From Phascolarctobacterium sp. (lineage in GTDB: Bacteria; Bacillota; Negativicutes; Acidaminococcales; Acidaminococcaceae): DNA of 5,094 nucleotides. Shown one piece after another: positions 1 to 5,051 of the stretch. The position numbers and the translations under genes were made by a program. The notes under the pieces were generated by a model that saw nothing but the letters and a program-made list of their open reading frames with translations, made no database searches and was not told the DNA's origin. Location of the stretch: contig DXVZ01000177.1 of the NCBI GenBank assembly GCA_019417125.1, forward strand, positions 1-5,094, given 5' to 3'. Numbering within the stretch: the first letter of the stretch is position 1; every line of letters starts with the position of its first letter.

Positions 1-111
1 TTTAAGCGGCACAATCTGGCTTTTAGCGGCAAAAATGCCAACGCTGGCGGGATGTACCCCCAGCGCGGCAATTTCGCGCTGCAAATTACGTTCATTCAGT
101 TTAATAATCAT
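1..111 (-). CDS. folP: Partial CDS, probable dihydropteroate synthase N-terminal extension (cut by window edge)
   Basis: The first 37 codons of a minus-strand gene run off the left edge. Its ATG (111-109) overlaps the folE2 stop codon in an ATGA junction, so the two are probably translationally coupled. The visible protein begins MIIKLNERNLQREIAALG and continues with HPASVGIFAAKSQIVPLK. From memory, this pattern (an I..LG helix, then a GV.I.A.K...-.-.LK stretch) resembles the extra N-terminal domain found in many Firmicute FolP proteins, upstream of the TIM barrel that joins p-aminobenzoate to 6-hydroxymethyl-dihydropterin diphosphate. A folate gene directly after folE2 fits this reading. No catalytic part of the enzyme is inside the window, so the assignment rests on a short similarity plus context. 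Another pterin-related gene is possible. That it is a real coding start is much surer than its name. Confidence 0.55.
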   Translation of the reverse strand, partial: MIIKLNERNLQREIAALGVHPASVGIFAAKSQIVPLK

Positions 112-878
112 GCCTGCCAGCCCTTTTCCACGCAGGCAAAGGCATTGTGGTTATGGATGCTTTCAATGCTTTCCACCGTAACCTCGTACCATTTAATGCG
201 TTTGTCCGCTTCCAGGCGCAGGGCAATCTCGCGCACTGCATCCTCCACAAAACGCGGGTTGTCATAAGCCTTTTCAGTTACAAATTTTTCGTCCGGGCGT
301 TTCAGTAAACTGTACACCGGCGCGCTCGCACCCGCGTCCGCCATTTCGGCAAGTTCTTCAATCCACACCAGCCCGTCCGCTTCAACTTCAATCCGCGCCA
401 GCGCACGCTGGTTATGCGCGCCGTAGTCGCTAATTTCCTTACTGCACGGGCACAGGGTCTGCACCGGCACTTCCGCCATAATGCGCAGTTTAAACTCGTC
501 CTTTTTCTCCGCCGTCAGCACGCAGTTCAAATCCATCGGCGCGCGCTGCCCCGTTACCGGCGAGCTTTTATAAATAAAATACGGAAACTCCATGCGGATA
601 AACGCTTTTTCCGCCTGTAAATGCTCTTTTAATTTATCCAGCACTTCTTCCAGCCCGTTGGGGCTGATAGCGCCCACCGTCTGCATGCACTCAACAAAAC
701 GGCTCATGTGCGTGCCGCGGATTTCGTGCGGCAAATCCACCGCCAGGCTGATGGTAGCTACGCTGTGCTGCACGCCGTGCTCTTTATCTTTCAACTTCAC
801 TGGCCAGCGCAGGTTTTTAATGCCGACGTGCTTCAGCGGCACATTACGCATATCCGTTTGGGACTGTACGTCCTTCAT
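108..878 (-). CDS. folE2: GTP cyclohydrolase IB (FolE2/MptA family)
   Basis: Converts GTP to 7,8-dihydroneopterin triphosphate and formate, the entry step for folate and for queuosine, in the cytoplasm. The 256-residue protein has the full family signature: DVQ near the N-terminus (residues 3-5), RGTHMSRF (55-62), TLCPCSKEIS (141-150) followed by GAHNQR (153-158), and SIHNHNAFA near the C-terminus (240-248). By motif position C143, H155, E197 and H242 are the metal-binding/catalytic residues known for this family, and all are present. I chose the ATG at 878 over an upstream in-frame start at 923. It is preceded by AGGGGGG (892-886) with good spacing, and its A is shared with the queD stop codon (TAATG), a typical coupled junction. 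The 3' end overlaps the next gene by 4 bases. FolE2 replaces the unrelated zinc enzyme FolE and in some bacteria is induced by zinc shortage. No Zur site is evident here. Confidence 0.96.
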   Translation of the reverse strand: MKDVQSQTDMRNVPLKHVGIKNLRWPVKLKDKEHGVQHSVATISLAVDLPHEIRGTHMSRFVECMQTVGAISPNGLEEVLDKLKEHLQAEKAFIRMEFPYFIYKSSPVTGQRAPMDLNCVLTAEKKDEFKLRIMAEVPVQTLCPCSKEISDYGAHNQRALARIEVEADGLVWIEELAEMADAGASAPVYSLLKRPDEKFVTEKAYDNPRFVEDAVREIALRLEADKRIKWYEVTVESIESIHNHNAFACVEKGWQA

Positions 879-1237
879 TATAAATCCCCCCTGTAAATGC
901 AGCCGCTGGTTTTGGTTTCCCATACCTCCACCTCGTACAAATCATAATTATCGCCGTGCAGCAAATCTTTCAGCTTGTTCCACACCCAAATGCTGATGTT
1001 TTCTGCCGATGGCTGCGGCAAAATGTCGTTGATGCAGGCGTGGTCCAAATGCACCAGCACGTTTTCTTTAACGATGTTTTTTAAGCGGATAAAGTCGATG
1101 ACCATGCCCTCATGGTCGGGCCTGCCCTGCACTTTAACCACTAATTTATAGGTATGCCCGTGCAGGCGCTCGCACTTGCCGTTGTATTCCGGCAGGTAAT
1201 GCGCTGCGTCAAACTCAAATTCTTTTAAAACAATCAT
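878..1237 (-). CDS. queD: 6-carboxy-tetrahydropterin synthase family (QueD/PTPS), possible dual PTPS-I/III type
   Basis: A T-fold enzyme of COG0720, 119 residues, close to the usual 120. QueD turns dihydroneopterin triphosphate (the FolE2 product) into 6-carboxy-tetrahydropterin, the second step to queuosine. Zinc ligands are H13 (FDAAH), H26 and H28 (LHGH). C22 is the catalytic Cys, with H63-D65 (VHLDH) as the likely relay. PSAENI (76-81) and the C-terminal WETKTSGCIYRG (106-117) are family hallmarks, with E107 expected to bind the pterin. The motif before the zinc site is CERLHGH, with Cys at -4 and Glu at -3. From family knowledge CxxxHGH marks QueD, ExxHGH marks the folate-bypass PTPS-III, and CExxHGH marks proteins able to do both. 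The start is the ATG at 1237 because GGAGGA (1246-1241) lies just upstream. An in-frame ATG at 1255 would lie inside trmL, with that site inside the coding region. The gap to trmL is 10 bases. Confidence 0.93.
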   Translation of the reverse strand: MIVLKEFEFDAAHYLPEYNGKCERLHGHTYKLVVKVQGRPDHEGMVIDFIRLKNIVKENVLVHLDHACINDILPQPSAENISIWVWNKLKDLLHGDNYDLYEVEVWETKTSGCIYRGDL

Positions 1238-1247
1238 AAATCCTCCG

Positions 1248-1712
1248 TTAAACAATCAGCCCGCCAAAATCAGGCTGCTGGCGCAAAGCCTCGTAGGCAA
1301 CAATAGCTACGGAATTGGAAAGGTTCAGGCTTCTTGCCTCGGCAATCATCGGTATGCGCACGCAGCAGTCGGCGTATTCATTGCGCAGCTTTTCCGGCAG
1401 CCCTGCTGTTTCCTTGCCAAAAATAAGTAAGCTGTCCGGCGCGTACTGCACGTCCGTATAACGCTTGTGCGCCTTCGTCGTCAGCAAAAAGCGCGGGTTG
1501 TCCTTGTATTTTTCTAAAACCTCGTACACACTGTCATAATAATGTATATCCACCAAATGCCAGTAATCCAGCCCGGCGCGTTTTAAATATTTATCCTCAA
1601 CCGAAAACCCCAGCGGGCGCACCAGGTGCAGATGGCACCCCGTTGCAGCACACAAACGCGCTATATTGCCGGTGTTGCCCGGTATTTCCGGCTCAACCAA
1701 TACGATATGCAT
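1248..1712 (-). CDS. trmL: tRNA (cytidine/uridine-34-2'-O)-methyltransferase TrmL
   Basis: A SPOUT-class RNA methyltransferase that uses S-adenosylmethionine to methylate the 2'-OH of the wobble base (position 34) of certain leucine tRNAs. The 154-residue length matches the minimal, knot-only TrmL/YibK form (about 157 in E. coli), with no extra RNA-binding domain. Visible SPOUT motifs are N13...NIAR (16-19, motif 1), FGKETAGLP (98-106, motif 2), and RIPM (119-122) plus SLNLSNSVAIVAYEA (128-142, motif 3). Motifs 2 and 3 form the trefoil knot that binds the cofactor. The ATG at 1712 lies four bases after the stop of the murein hydrolase gene, and an AGAGGG-like site sits in the end of that gene, so the two are probably co-transcribed. 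The older name cspR is used for homologues in Firmicutes. Confidence is high for family and fair for the exact tRNA target. Confidence 0.95.
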   Translation of the reverse strand: MHIVLVEPEIPGNTGNIARLCAATGCHLHLVRPLGFSVEDKYLKRAGLDYWHLVDIHYYDSVYEVLEKYKDNPRFLLTTKAHKRYTDVQYAPDSLLIFGKETAGLPEKLRNEYADCCVRIPMIAEARSLNLSNSVAIVAYEALRQQPDFGGLIV

Positions 1713-1716
1713 TAAA

Positions 1717-2685
1717 TCACTTTCCCTCTCTCAAAATCTTTTCTACGCGCTCGCGCATCGTAAGCTTGCGTTCCGGCTTGGTTTCCTTATCCTTATCGTC
1801 TTTCTTATCCTCAACCTTATGTTTGCCGGTATAGTTTTTAAGGTATTCCGCCTTAGCCTTTTCCGCTTCTTTTAAATCCTTATCGCTCAGCGTCAGCATG
1901 GTTTGGTAAATGCGCATAATTTTCTCGCAGTACTGGCTGCCCATTGCCCAGGTGCCGTTCAGCCCAGACCATTTATCAACCAGTCCGCGCTCCATGCGGA
2001 TGGAATGAGCCAGTTCATAACGCGGGTCCACAATTTCGGTAGAGGGGTGCTTTTTGGTGGTGTACGCCAGCAAATGCTGGATGTGCGCGCGCACGCCGGT
2101 TTCCGGCTCGTCAAAATACGCGCCCTCTACGCCGCCGCCCGTGGTGCCAAGCCCGCAAAAATTGTTCTGTTCCGGCTTAACGTCGCCAGTAAAACGGAAA
2201 AAGCCCGTTTCAATAATCGCCTGCGCCAGCGCGATATCCTCGCGCACGCCCTCGCGCCCAGCTTCCGTCCAGTACAGTTCTACCAGCTCATCCACGGAGC
2301 AGTTCAGCTGCGGCTCGGTATTATTAAGGTAAATCAGCGCCGCAGCCTGTTCTTTGGTAGCTTCCGCCTCGCCAAAAATGCCTATTTTTTTATAATTTTT
2401 CGGCAGGCCAGCCATATTTACTTTAGCCGCCGTCTTTGCCTGCTGAGTTTTTTTTGCCGTCGCTTTAGGCTTGGTTACGCTTTTAGAGGTAATGGCATTA
2501 TCATCAGCCTGGGCGGCTTTGCCGTTTTTTAATTTATTTTTTATAATTTTGGCAGCCGCCGTCGCCACAGTGGCGGTTGTTGTTTTAGGCACTGTCACCG
2601 CGCGCGGCGACGCCTGGGCGCTTGCCGCAAAAGCCGTTAAGCACGCCAGTGTTACTGCTGTCATAGTACGTTTTTTAAATCTCAC
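1717..2685 (-). CDS. Secreted glucosaminidase-family murein hydrolase
   Basis: The 322-residue protein is predicted to be exported and to cut peptidoglycan glycan strands. Residues 1-25 form a signal peptide: basic MRFKKR, a hydrophobic core, and an AQA|S cleavage site after A25. Residues 26-90 are a low-complexity linker rich in Ala, Thr and Lys. The catalytic domain spans about 105-268 and matches the glucosaminidase fold (FlgJ C-terminal / autolysin group). It has LAQAIIETGFF (153-163), with E159 as the expected catalytic acid, and the NNFCGLGTTGGG turn (174-185). The tail (271-322) is highly charged, Lys/Glu/Asp-rich and probably helical. No SH3, LysM or choline-binding domain is visible. 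The start is GTG at 2685, because AAGGAG (2699-2694) sits 8 bases upstream; the ATG at 2664 would shorten the basic signal region. It is the first gene of the operon. A lipoprotein reading (Cys15) was considered and not favoured. Confidence 0.88.
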   Translation of the reverse strand: MRFKKRTMTAVTLACLTAFAASAQASPRAVTVPKTTTATVATAAAKIIKNKLKNGKAAQADDNAITSKSVTKPKATAKKTQQAKTAAKVNMAGLPKNYKKIGIFGEAEATKEQAAALIYLNNTEPQLNCSVDELVELYWTEAGREGVREDIALAQAIIETGFFRFTGDVKPEQNNFCGLGTTGGGVEGAYFDEPETGVRAHIQHLLAYTTKKHPSTEIVDPRYELAHSIRMERGLVDKWSGLNGTWAMGSQYCEKIMRIYQTMLTLSDKDLKEAEKAKAEYLKNYTGKHKVEDKKDDKDKETKPERKLTMRERVEKILREGK

Positions 2686-2693
2686 GTTTACTT

Positions 2694-2699
2694 CTCCTT
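2694..2699 (-). promoter_or_regulatory. Ribosome binding site fixing a GTG start
   Basis: AAGGAG on the minus strand lies 8 bases before the GTG at 2685-2683. The downstream ATG at 2664 has no such site, so this decides the start of the murein hydrolase and gives it the full basic N-region of its signal peptide. Confidence 0.8.
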
Positions 2700-2741
2700 G
2701 CCTGTATTTTAAATTTTACTTAGCTGCAAATATACAAATAA

Positions 2742-2771
2742 ATTTTACAACATGCACGGGCAAACTGTAAA
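2742..2771 (-). promoter_or_regulatory. Sigma-A-type promoter of the murein hydrolase-trmL-queD-folE2 operon
   Basis: On the minus strand TTTACA (2771-2766) and TAAAAT (2747-2742) are separated by 18 bases, each one base from the consensus. Transcription would begin near 2735, leaving a leader of about 50 bases before the GTG start. The spacing of the downstream genes (1 to 10 bases or overlapping) makes this the likely promoter for the whole operon. I see no clear operator or riboswitch in the short leader. Confidence 0.6.
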
Positions 2772-2804
2772 GCCGTTTTAATTTTGTTTCATTACAATTC
2801 ACAA

Positions 2805-2834
2805 TTCCTATTATCAATAGAGATGTGTTATAAT
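2805..2834 (+). promoter_or_regulatory. Extended -10 promoter of the UPF0173 hydrolase gene
   Basis: A perfect TATAAT (2829-2834) is preceded by TGT at 2826-2828, the extended -10 element. The -35 region is poor: TTCCTA at 2805-2810 with an 18-base spacer is the best fit, which is common when the extended -10 is present. The predicted start is near 2841, giving a leader of about 25 bases. The promoter is back to back with the operon promoter at 2771-2742. Between them lies a small direct repeat, CAATTC ACAATTC (about 2795-2807), of unknown meaning. Confidence 0.6.
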
Positions 2835-2851
2835 AAAAATAAGCTGATAAA

Positions 2852-2857
2852 AAGGAG
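2852..2857 (+). promoter_or_regulatory. Ribosome binding site deciding a TTG start
   Basis: AAGGAG abuts the ATG at 2858, leaving no spacer, so that ATG is an unlikely start. The in-frame TTG at 2867 is 9 bases downstream, an ideal distance, and yields an N-terminus typical of the family (a short lead into a strand ending NHACF). Confidence 0.75.
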
Positions 2858-2866
2858 ATGATTATC

Positions 2867-3553
2867 TTGTCAACCACTTTTAAGTATATTAACCACGCCT
2901 GCTTTATGCTGTGCCACGAAGGGCACAACATTATTTTCGACCCGTACCTGGAAGGCTGCCCTAAATTTAAGCCGGGCGACGTTGAAGCCTTAAAAGGGCT
3001 GAACGTAGAATATATTTTGGTATCGCACGCGCATTTCGACCATATCGGCAGCGCGTTTGAGATTGCCAAAGCCTGCGATGCTACGGTAATTTCTACCGCC
3101 GAAGTTTGCGGCCTTGCCGGTGAAGCAGGCGTTAAAGCGCACGGCATGCACCTAGGCGGCACGCACGCATTTGATTTTGGCAAAGTGCGCCTGACGCTTG
3201 CCTTCCACGGCAGCGGCGTTGCCGGCGGGCACGCCTGCGGCTTTATTGTAGATTTTTACGGCACCAAGCTGTATTTTGCCGGCGATACCGCGCTGTTCAG
3301 CGATATGCAGCTTTTGCAGCGCTTAGACCCGTTTGATTACGCCGTGCTGCCTATCGGCGATAACTTTACCATGGGCCCGAAAGACGCAGCTATTGCCGCC
3401 GAGTTTTTAAAAGCCAAATACGTTATCCCTATCCATTACAATACCTGGCCGCTGATTGCCCAGGACGTTGAAGCCTACAAAGCTGATGTTGAAGCGGCTG
3501 GCAGCGCCAAAGTGCTGGTTGTAAAACCGGGCGAAAGCATTGAGCTGGAGTAA
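2867..3553 (+). CDS. UPF0173 / UlaG-like metal-dependent hydrolase (metallo-beta-lactamase fold)
   Basis: A 228-residue single-domain protein, the usual length for UPF0173. Expected metal ligands are all present: H54, H56, D58 and H59 in SHAHFDHIG, H114 (FHGSG), D140 (AGDTA) and H190 (PIHYNTWP). The N-terminal INHACF strand and the FDPYLEG turn (24-30) are also characteristic. The fold binds two metal ions and hydrolyses ester, phosphodiester or lactone-like bonds. The physiological substrate of this subgroup is not established, and nothing nearby reveals it. No signal peptide or membrane segment is seen, so it is probably cytoplasmic. It is transcribed alone from its own promoter, divergent from the operon on its left, and closed by the hairpin at 3627-3669. 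The start is taken as TTG at 2867 on ribosome-binding-site spacing; the alternative ATG at 2858 would add three residues. Confidence 0.92.
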   Translation: MSTTFKYINHACFMLCHEGHNIIFDPYLEGCPKFKPGDVEALKGLNVEYILVSHAHFDHIGSAFEIAKACDATVISTAEVCGLAGEAGVKAHGMHLGGTHAFDFGKVRLTLAFHGSGVAGGHACGFIVDFYGTKLYFAGDTALFSDMQLLQRLDPFDYAVLPIGDNFTMGPKDAAIAAEFLKAKYVIPIHYNTWPLIAQDVEAYKADVEAAGSAKVLVVKPGESIELE

Positions 3554-3592
3554 TACGGCTTTTAACGCTTAACATTTTTAGCTTTATTAAAC

Positions 3593-3614
3593 ATTAAAAG
3601 TTTTAAATTTTAAT
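3593..3614. repeat. AT-only inverted repeat
   Basis: ATTAAAA (3593-3599) and TTTTAAT (3608-3614) can pair around an 8-base spacer. It lies in the 144-base convergent gap between the UPF0173 and deacetylase-fold genes. The pairs are all A-T and the region is AT-rich, so it may be chance or an AT-rich tract serving the neighbouring terminator. Confidence 0.3.
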
Positions 3615-3626
3615 ACGCAAATTACA

Positions 3627-3669
3627 AAACGCCAAAGCGGATACCTTTAACGGTATTGCTTTGGCGTTT
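3627..3669. terminator. Bidirectional intrinsic terminator
   Basis: AAACGCCAAAGC (3627-3638) pairs perfectly with GCTTTGGCGTTT (3658-3669), giving 12 base pairs. A small internal loop follows, then ATACC (3641-3645) pairs with GGTAT (3652-3656) around the loop TTTAAC. On the plus strand the stem is followed by TGTGTTTGTTGTG, which is T-rich but interrupted. On the minus strand it is followed by TGTAATTTGCG, after a stem ending in TTTT. It lies 73 bases after the UPF0173 stop and 28 bases after the stop of the convergent gene, so it can serve both. The tails are imperfect, so efficiency is uncertain. Confidence 0.8.
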
Positions 3670-3697
3670 GTGTTTGTTGTGTTATTGAATTGCTATT

Positions 3698-4816
3698 TTA
3701 AAATTTCCAATAAGGGCTAAGTATCTTTTTTACATTTTCAATTACCGTGCGCTGGTCATGCGTAATATAATTTCTTACAATCAGGCCTTCGGTTATATCC
3801 GGCACAATGCTTGCCTCGCCGCTCATCGCTTTAAGTACTTTATGAATGCAAAATGCCATATAATTTCCTTTGCCGCCTTCAAGCACTGCCACAAGTTTGC
3901 CATTAGCATTTCTTTCCGCGATGCCGCAAATTATCTCCATCAGCTTTTTATAACCGTTGGCGGTTAACTGCTGACGGCATAACGGGTCAAAAATATTAGC
4001 GGCAAAACCAGCAATAACAACAACTAGTTCCGGTTTATACTGGTCTGCTACGGGCACAATTATTTCTTCAAACGCTTTAATGTAAGCGTCGTTTCCCGCG
4101 CCAGAAGGCATTGGTATTACAACATTGTAACCGGTGCCGCTGCCTGTGCCTATTTGGTCTGCATTTCTATCAGAAATACAGTTTTCGGCAAGTGCTCCGG
4201 ATTGATGCACCTCTGCATAAAGTACTTCATTGGTATCATACCAGGCATCTTCAATACCCTTTTTATAATGATTGTCAAAATCTATAATCATTATCTTTTT
4301 CAAATTATATTTTTCACGCGCGTACTGCACTAAAATATTAAAATTATTAACAACACAAAAACCATAACCTTTATCGCGCTCGGCATGCGCTCCGGGCGGC
4401 CTTTGTAGGCAGAAAGCGTTGTCTACGCGCCCTTCCATAACGGCGTCTAACGCTTCTAAATCTCCGCCAACGGCTTCCCTTATTACATCAAGCCCGCCTT
4501 TGCCGATATAACATAACTCGCCGACGCTTCCGCCGCCGTTTTTGCTTAAAAAATCAAGCTTTTCAATATACTCTGCCGAATGAAAACCAATAAGTGCTTC
4601 CTTATCTGCTTTTTTAGGCTGTATAGGCAGTAATTTTCCGGCAAGGCCGGATTTTTTCAGCATTTCATAAGCCTGGGTAACACGTTCCGGCGTATCGTAA
4701 TAATCATCGCCGGTAATCCACAGATTACTTTCTTTGCTTAATACCAAGTAACCATCGCAAACTTCATAATTAGCAAAGGCTTCAGAATACATCAACCCTG
4801 TTTTACGTTGTTTCAT
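3698..4816 (-). CDS. Class II histone-deacetylase-fold protein, probable pseudoenzyme
   Basis: The 372-residue protein aligns by eye along its length with bacterial HDAC-like amidohydrolases and acetylpolyamine amidohydrolases (the FB188 HDAH type is about 369 residues). Landmarks are FHSAEYIE (78-85), RPPGAHAERDKGYGFCVVNN (139-158), IDFDNHYKKGIEDAW (178-192), PMPSGAGNDAY (235-245), AGFAANIFDPL (269-279) and LEGGKGNY (312-319). In active members these read RPPGHHA, DxDxHHGNG, GFD and EGGY. Here H144, D181 and H183 are kept, but the first His is A143, the second His after the zinc pair is Y184, the third zinc ligand Asp is A272, and the transition-state Tyr is K316. Ordinary deacetylation is therefore unlikely; it may bind an acylated ligand, or do something else. 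The ATG at 4816 follows AAAGGAGG (4830-4823) with a 6-base spacer. Codons look more AT-rich than in the left operon. No signal peptide is seen. It is convergent to the UPF0173 gene and sits alone in the window. Confidence 0.88.
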   Translation of the reverse strand: MKQRKTGLMYSEAFANYEVCDGYLVLSKESNLWITGDDYYDTPERVTQAYEMLKKSGLAGKLLPIQPKKADKEALIGFHSAEYIEKLDFLSKNGGGSVGELCYIGKGGLDVIREAVGGDLEALDAVMEGRVDNAFCLQRPPGAHAERDKGYGFCVVNNFNILVQYAREKYNLKKIMIIDFDNHYKKGIEDAWYDTNEVLYAEVHQSGALAENCISDRNADQIGTGSGTGYNVVIPMPSGAGNDAYIKAFEEIIVPVADQYKPELVVVIAGFAANIFDPLCRQQLTANGYKKLMEIICGIAERNANGKLVAVLEGGKGNYMAFCIHKVLKAMSGEASIVPDITEGLIVRNYITHDQRTVIENVKKILSPYWKF

Positions 4817-4846
4817 AAAGAACCTCCTTTAGCAACACCTGAATAG

Positions 4847-4875
4847 TTGTGCATTTATCATATTCACAATATAAT
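4847..4875 (+). promoter_or_regulatory. Putative plus-strand promoter upstream of small ORF
   Basis: TTGTGC (4847-4852), a 17-base spacer and a perfect TATAAT (4870-4875) point rightward, with a predicted start near 4882. It overlaps the leftward promoter of the deacetylase-fold gene. The only candidate target in view is the short frame at 4956 or a gene beyond the window. AT-rich intergenic DNA yields such matches by chance, so this is tentative. Confidence 0.4.
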
Positions 4876-4896
4876 ATAACTATACTAACCACACAA
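4868..4896 (-). promoter_or_regulatory. Putative promoter of the deacetylase-fold gene
   Basis: On the minus strand TTGTGT (4896-4891), a 17-base spacer and TATATT (4873-4868) form a sigma-A-like promoter. Its start near 4861 leaves a leader of about 45 bases before the ATG at 4816. The -35 matches the consensus at only three positions. TATAGT a few bases upstream, in the same AT-rich stretch, is an alternative -10. Confidence 0.45.
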
Positions 4897-4955
4897 GCAT
4901 TTAAACTTTAGTGCTGCTAAAAAGGTTAAAACTATTTCCGATTGGGTGATTATCA

Positions 4956-5051
4956 TTGAACACATATCATAGCATTGAAAATATTCAGCAGATAATAAAT
5001 TATGCCGACCCGGATAACAGCATTTTAAAAACAACGCTTTTGGCTCTATAA
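4956..5051 (+). CDS. Possible small ORF or 5' remnant of a broken gene
   Basis: A TTG-initiated frame of 31 codons begins MNTYHSIENIQQIINYADPD and ends at TAA 5049-5051. GGGTGAT (4944-4950) upstream can pair with the 16S tail (GGTGAT) at suitable spacing, and a promoter-like element lies at 4847-4875. The residue make-up is protein-like, but I recognise no family. After the stop, a different frame (from 5029, with TGG CTC TAT AAC at 5041-5052) stays open to the window end, so a frameshift in a longer gene is possible. The frame is short, so chance is a real alternative. Confidence 0.25.
   Translation: MNTYHSIENIQQIINYADPDNSILKTTLLAL

Noticed and set aside
592..996. A 134-codon open frame on the plus strand across the queD-folE2 junction
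   Set aside because: It is antisense to two firmly identified genes and has an erratic Cys/Pro/Arg-rich composition.
1903..2532. A 209-codon open frame on the plus strand
   Set aside because: It lies wholly antisense to the murein hydrolase gene, which has a signal peptide, catalytic motif and ribosome binding site. The antisense frame shows no recognisable motif and is best read as a by-product of codon bias.
2641..2685. Lipoprotein signal (Cys15) in the murein hydrolase
   Set aside because: The residues before the Cys (T-L-A) are a poor lipobox, the hydrophobic stretch before it is too short, and a good signal peptidase I site (AQA|S) follows at residue 25.
2686..2866. Riboswitch or leader RNA in the divergent intergenic region (e.g. 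preQ1 or THF type)
   Set aside because: Both predicted leaders are only about 25 to 50 bases long, and I see no conserved aptamer core or pseudoknot pattern in them.
2716..3183. A 155-codon open frame on the minus strand
   Set aside because: It is antisense to the first half of the UPF0173 gene and runs through both divergent promoters. Its residue make-up shows no family motif.
4847..4869. Rex-like operator TTGTG...TTCACAA
   Set aside because: The half-sites are 9 bases apart instead of about 4, and the first half-site is imperfect, so it does not fit the known Rex operator.
4942..4960. Fur-box-like TGATTATCATT
   Set aside because: Only the central 11 bases match the 19-base consensus and the flanks do not match at all. 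The likely role is overlap with a ribosome binding site.
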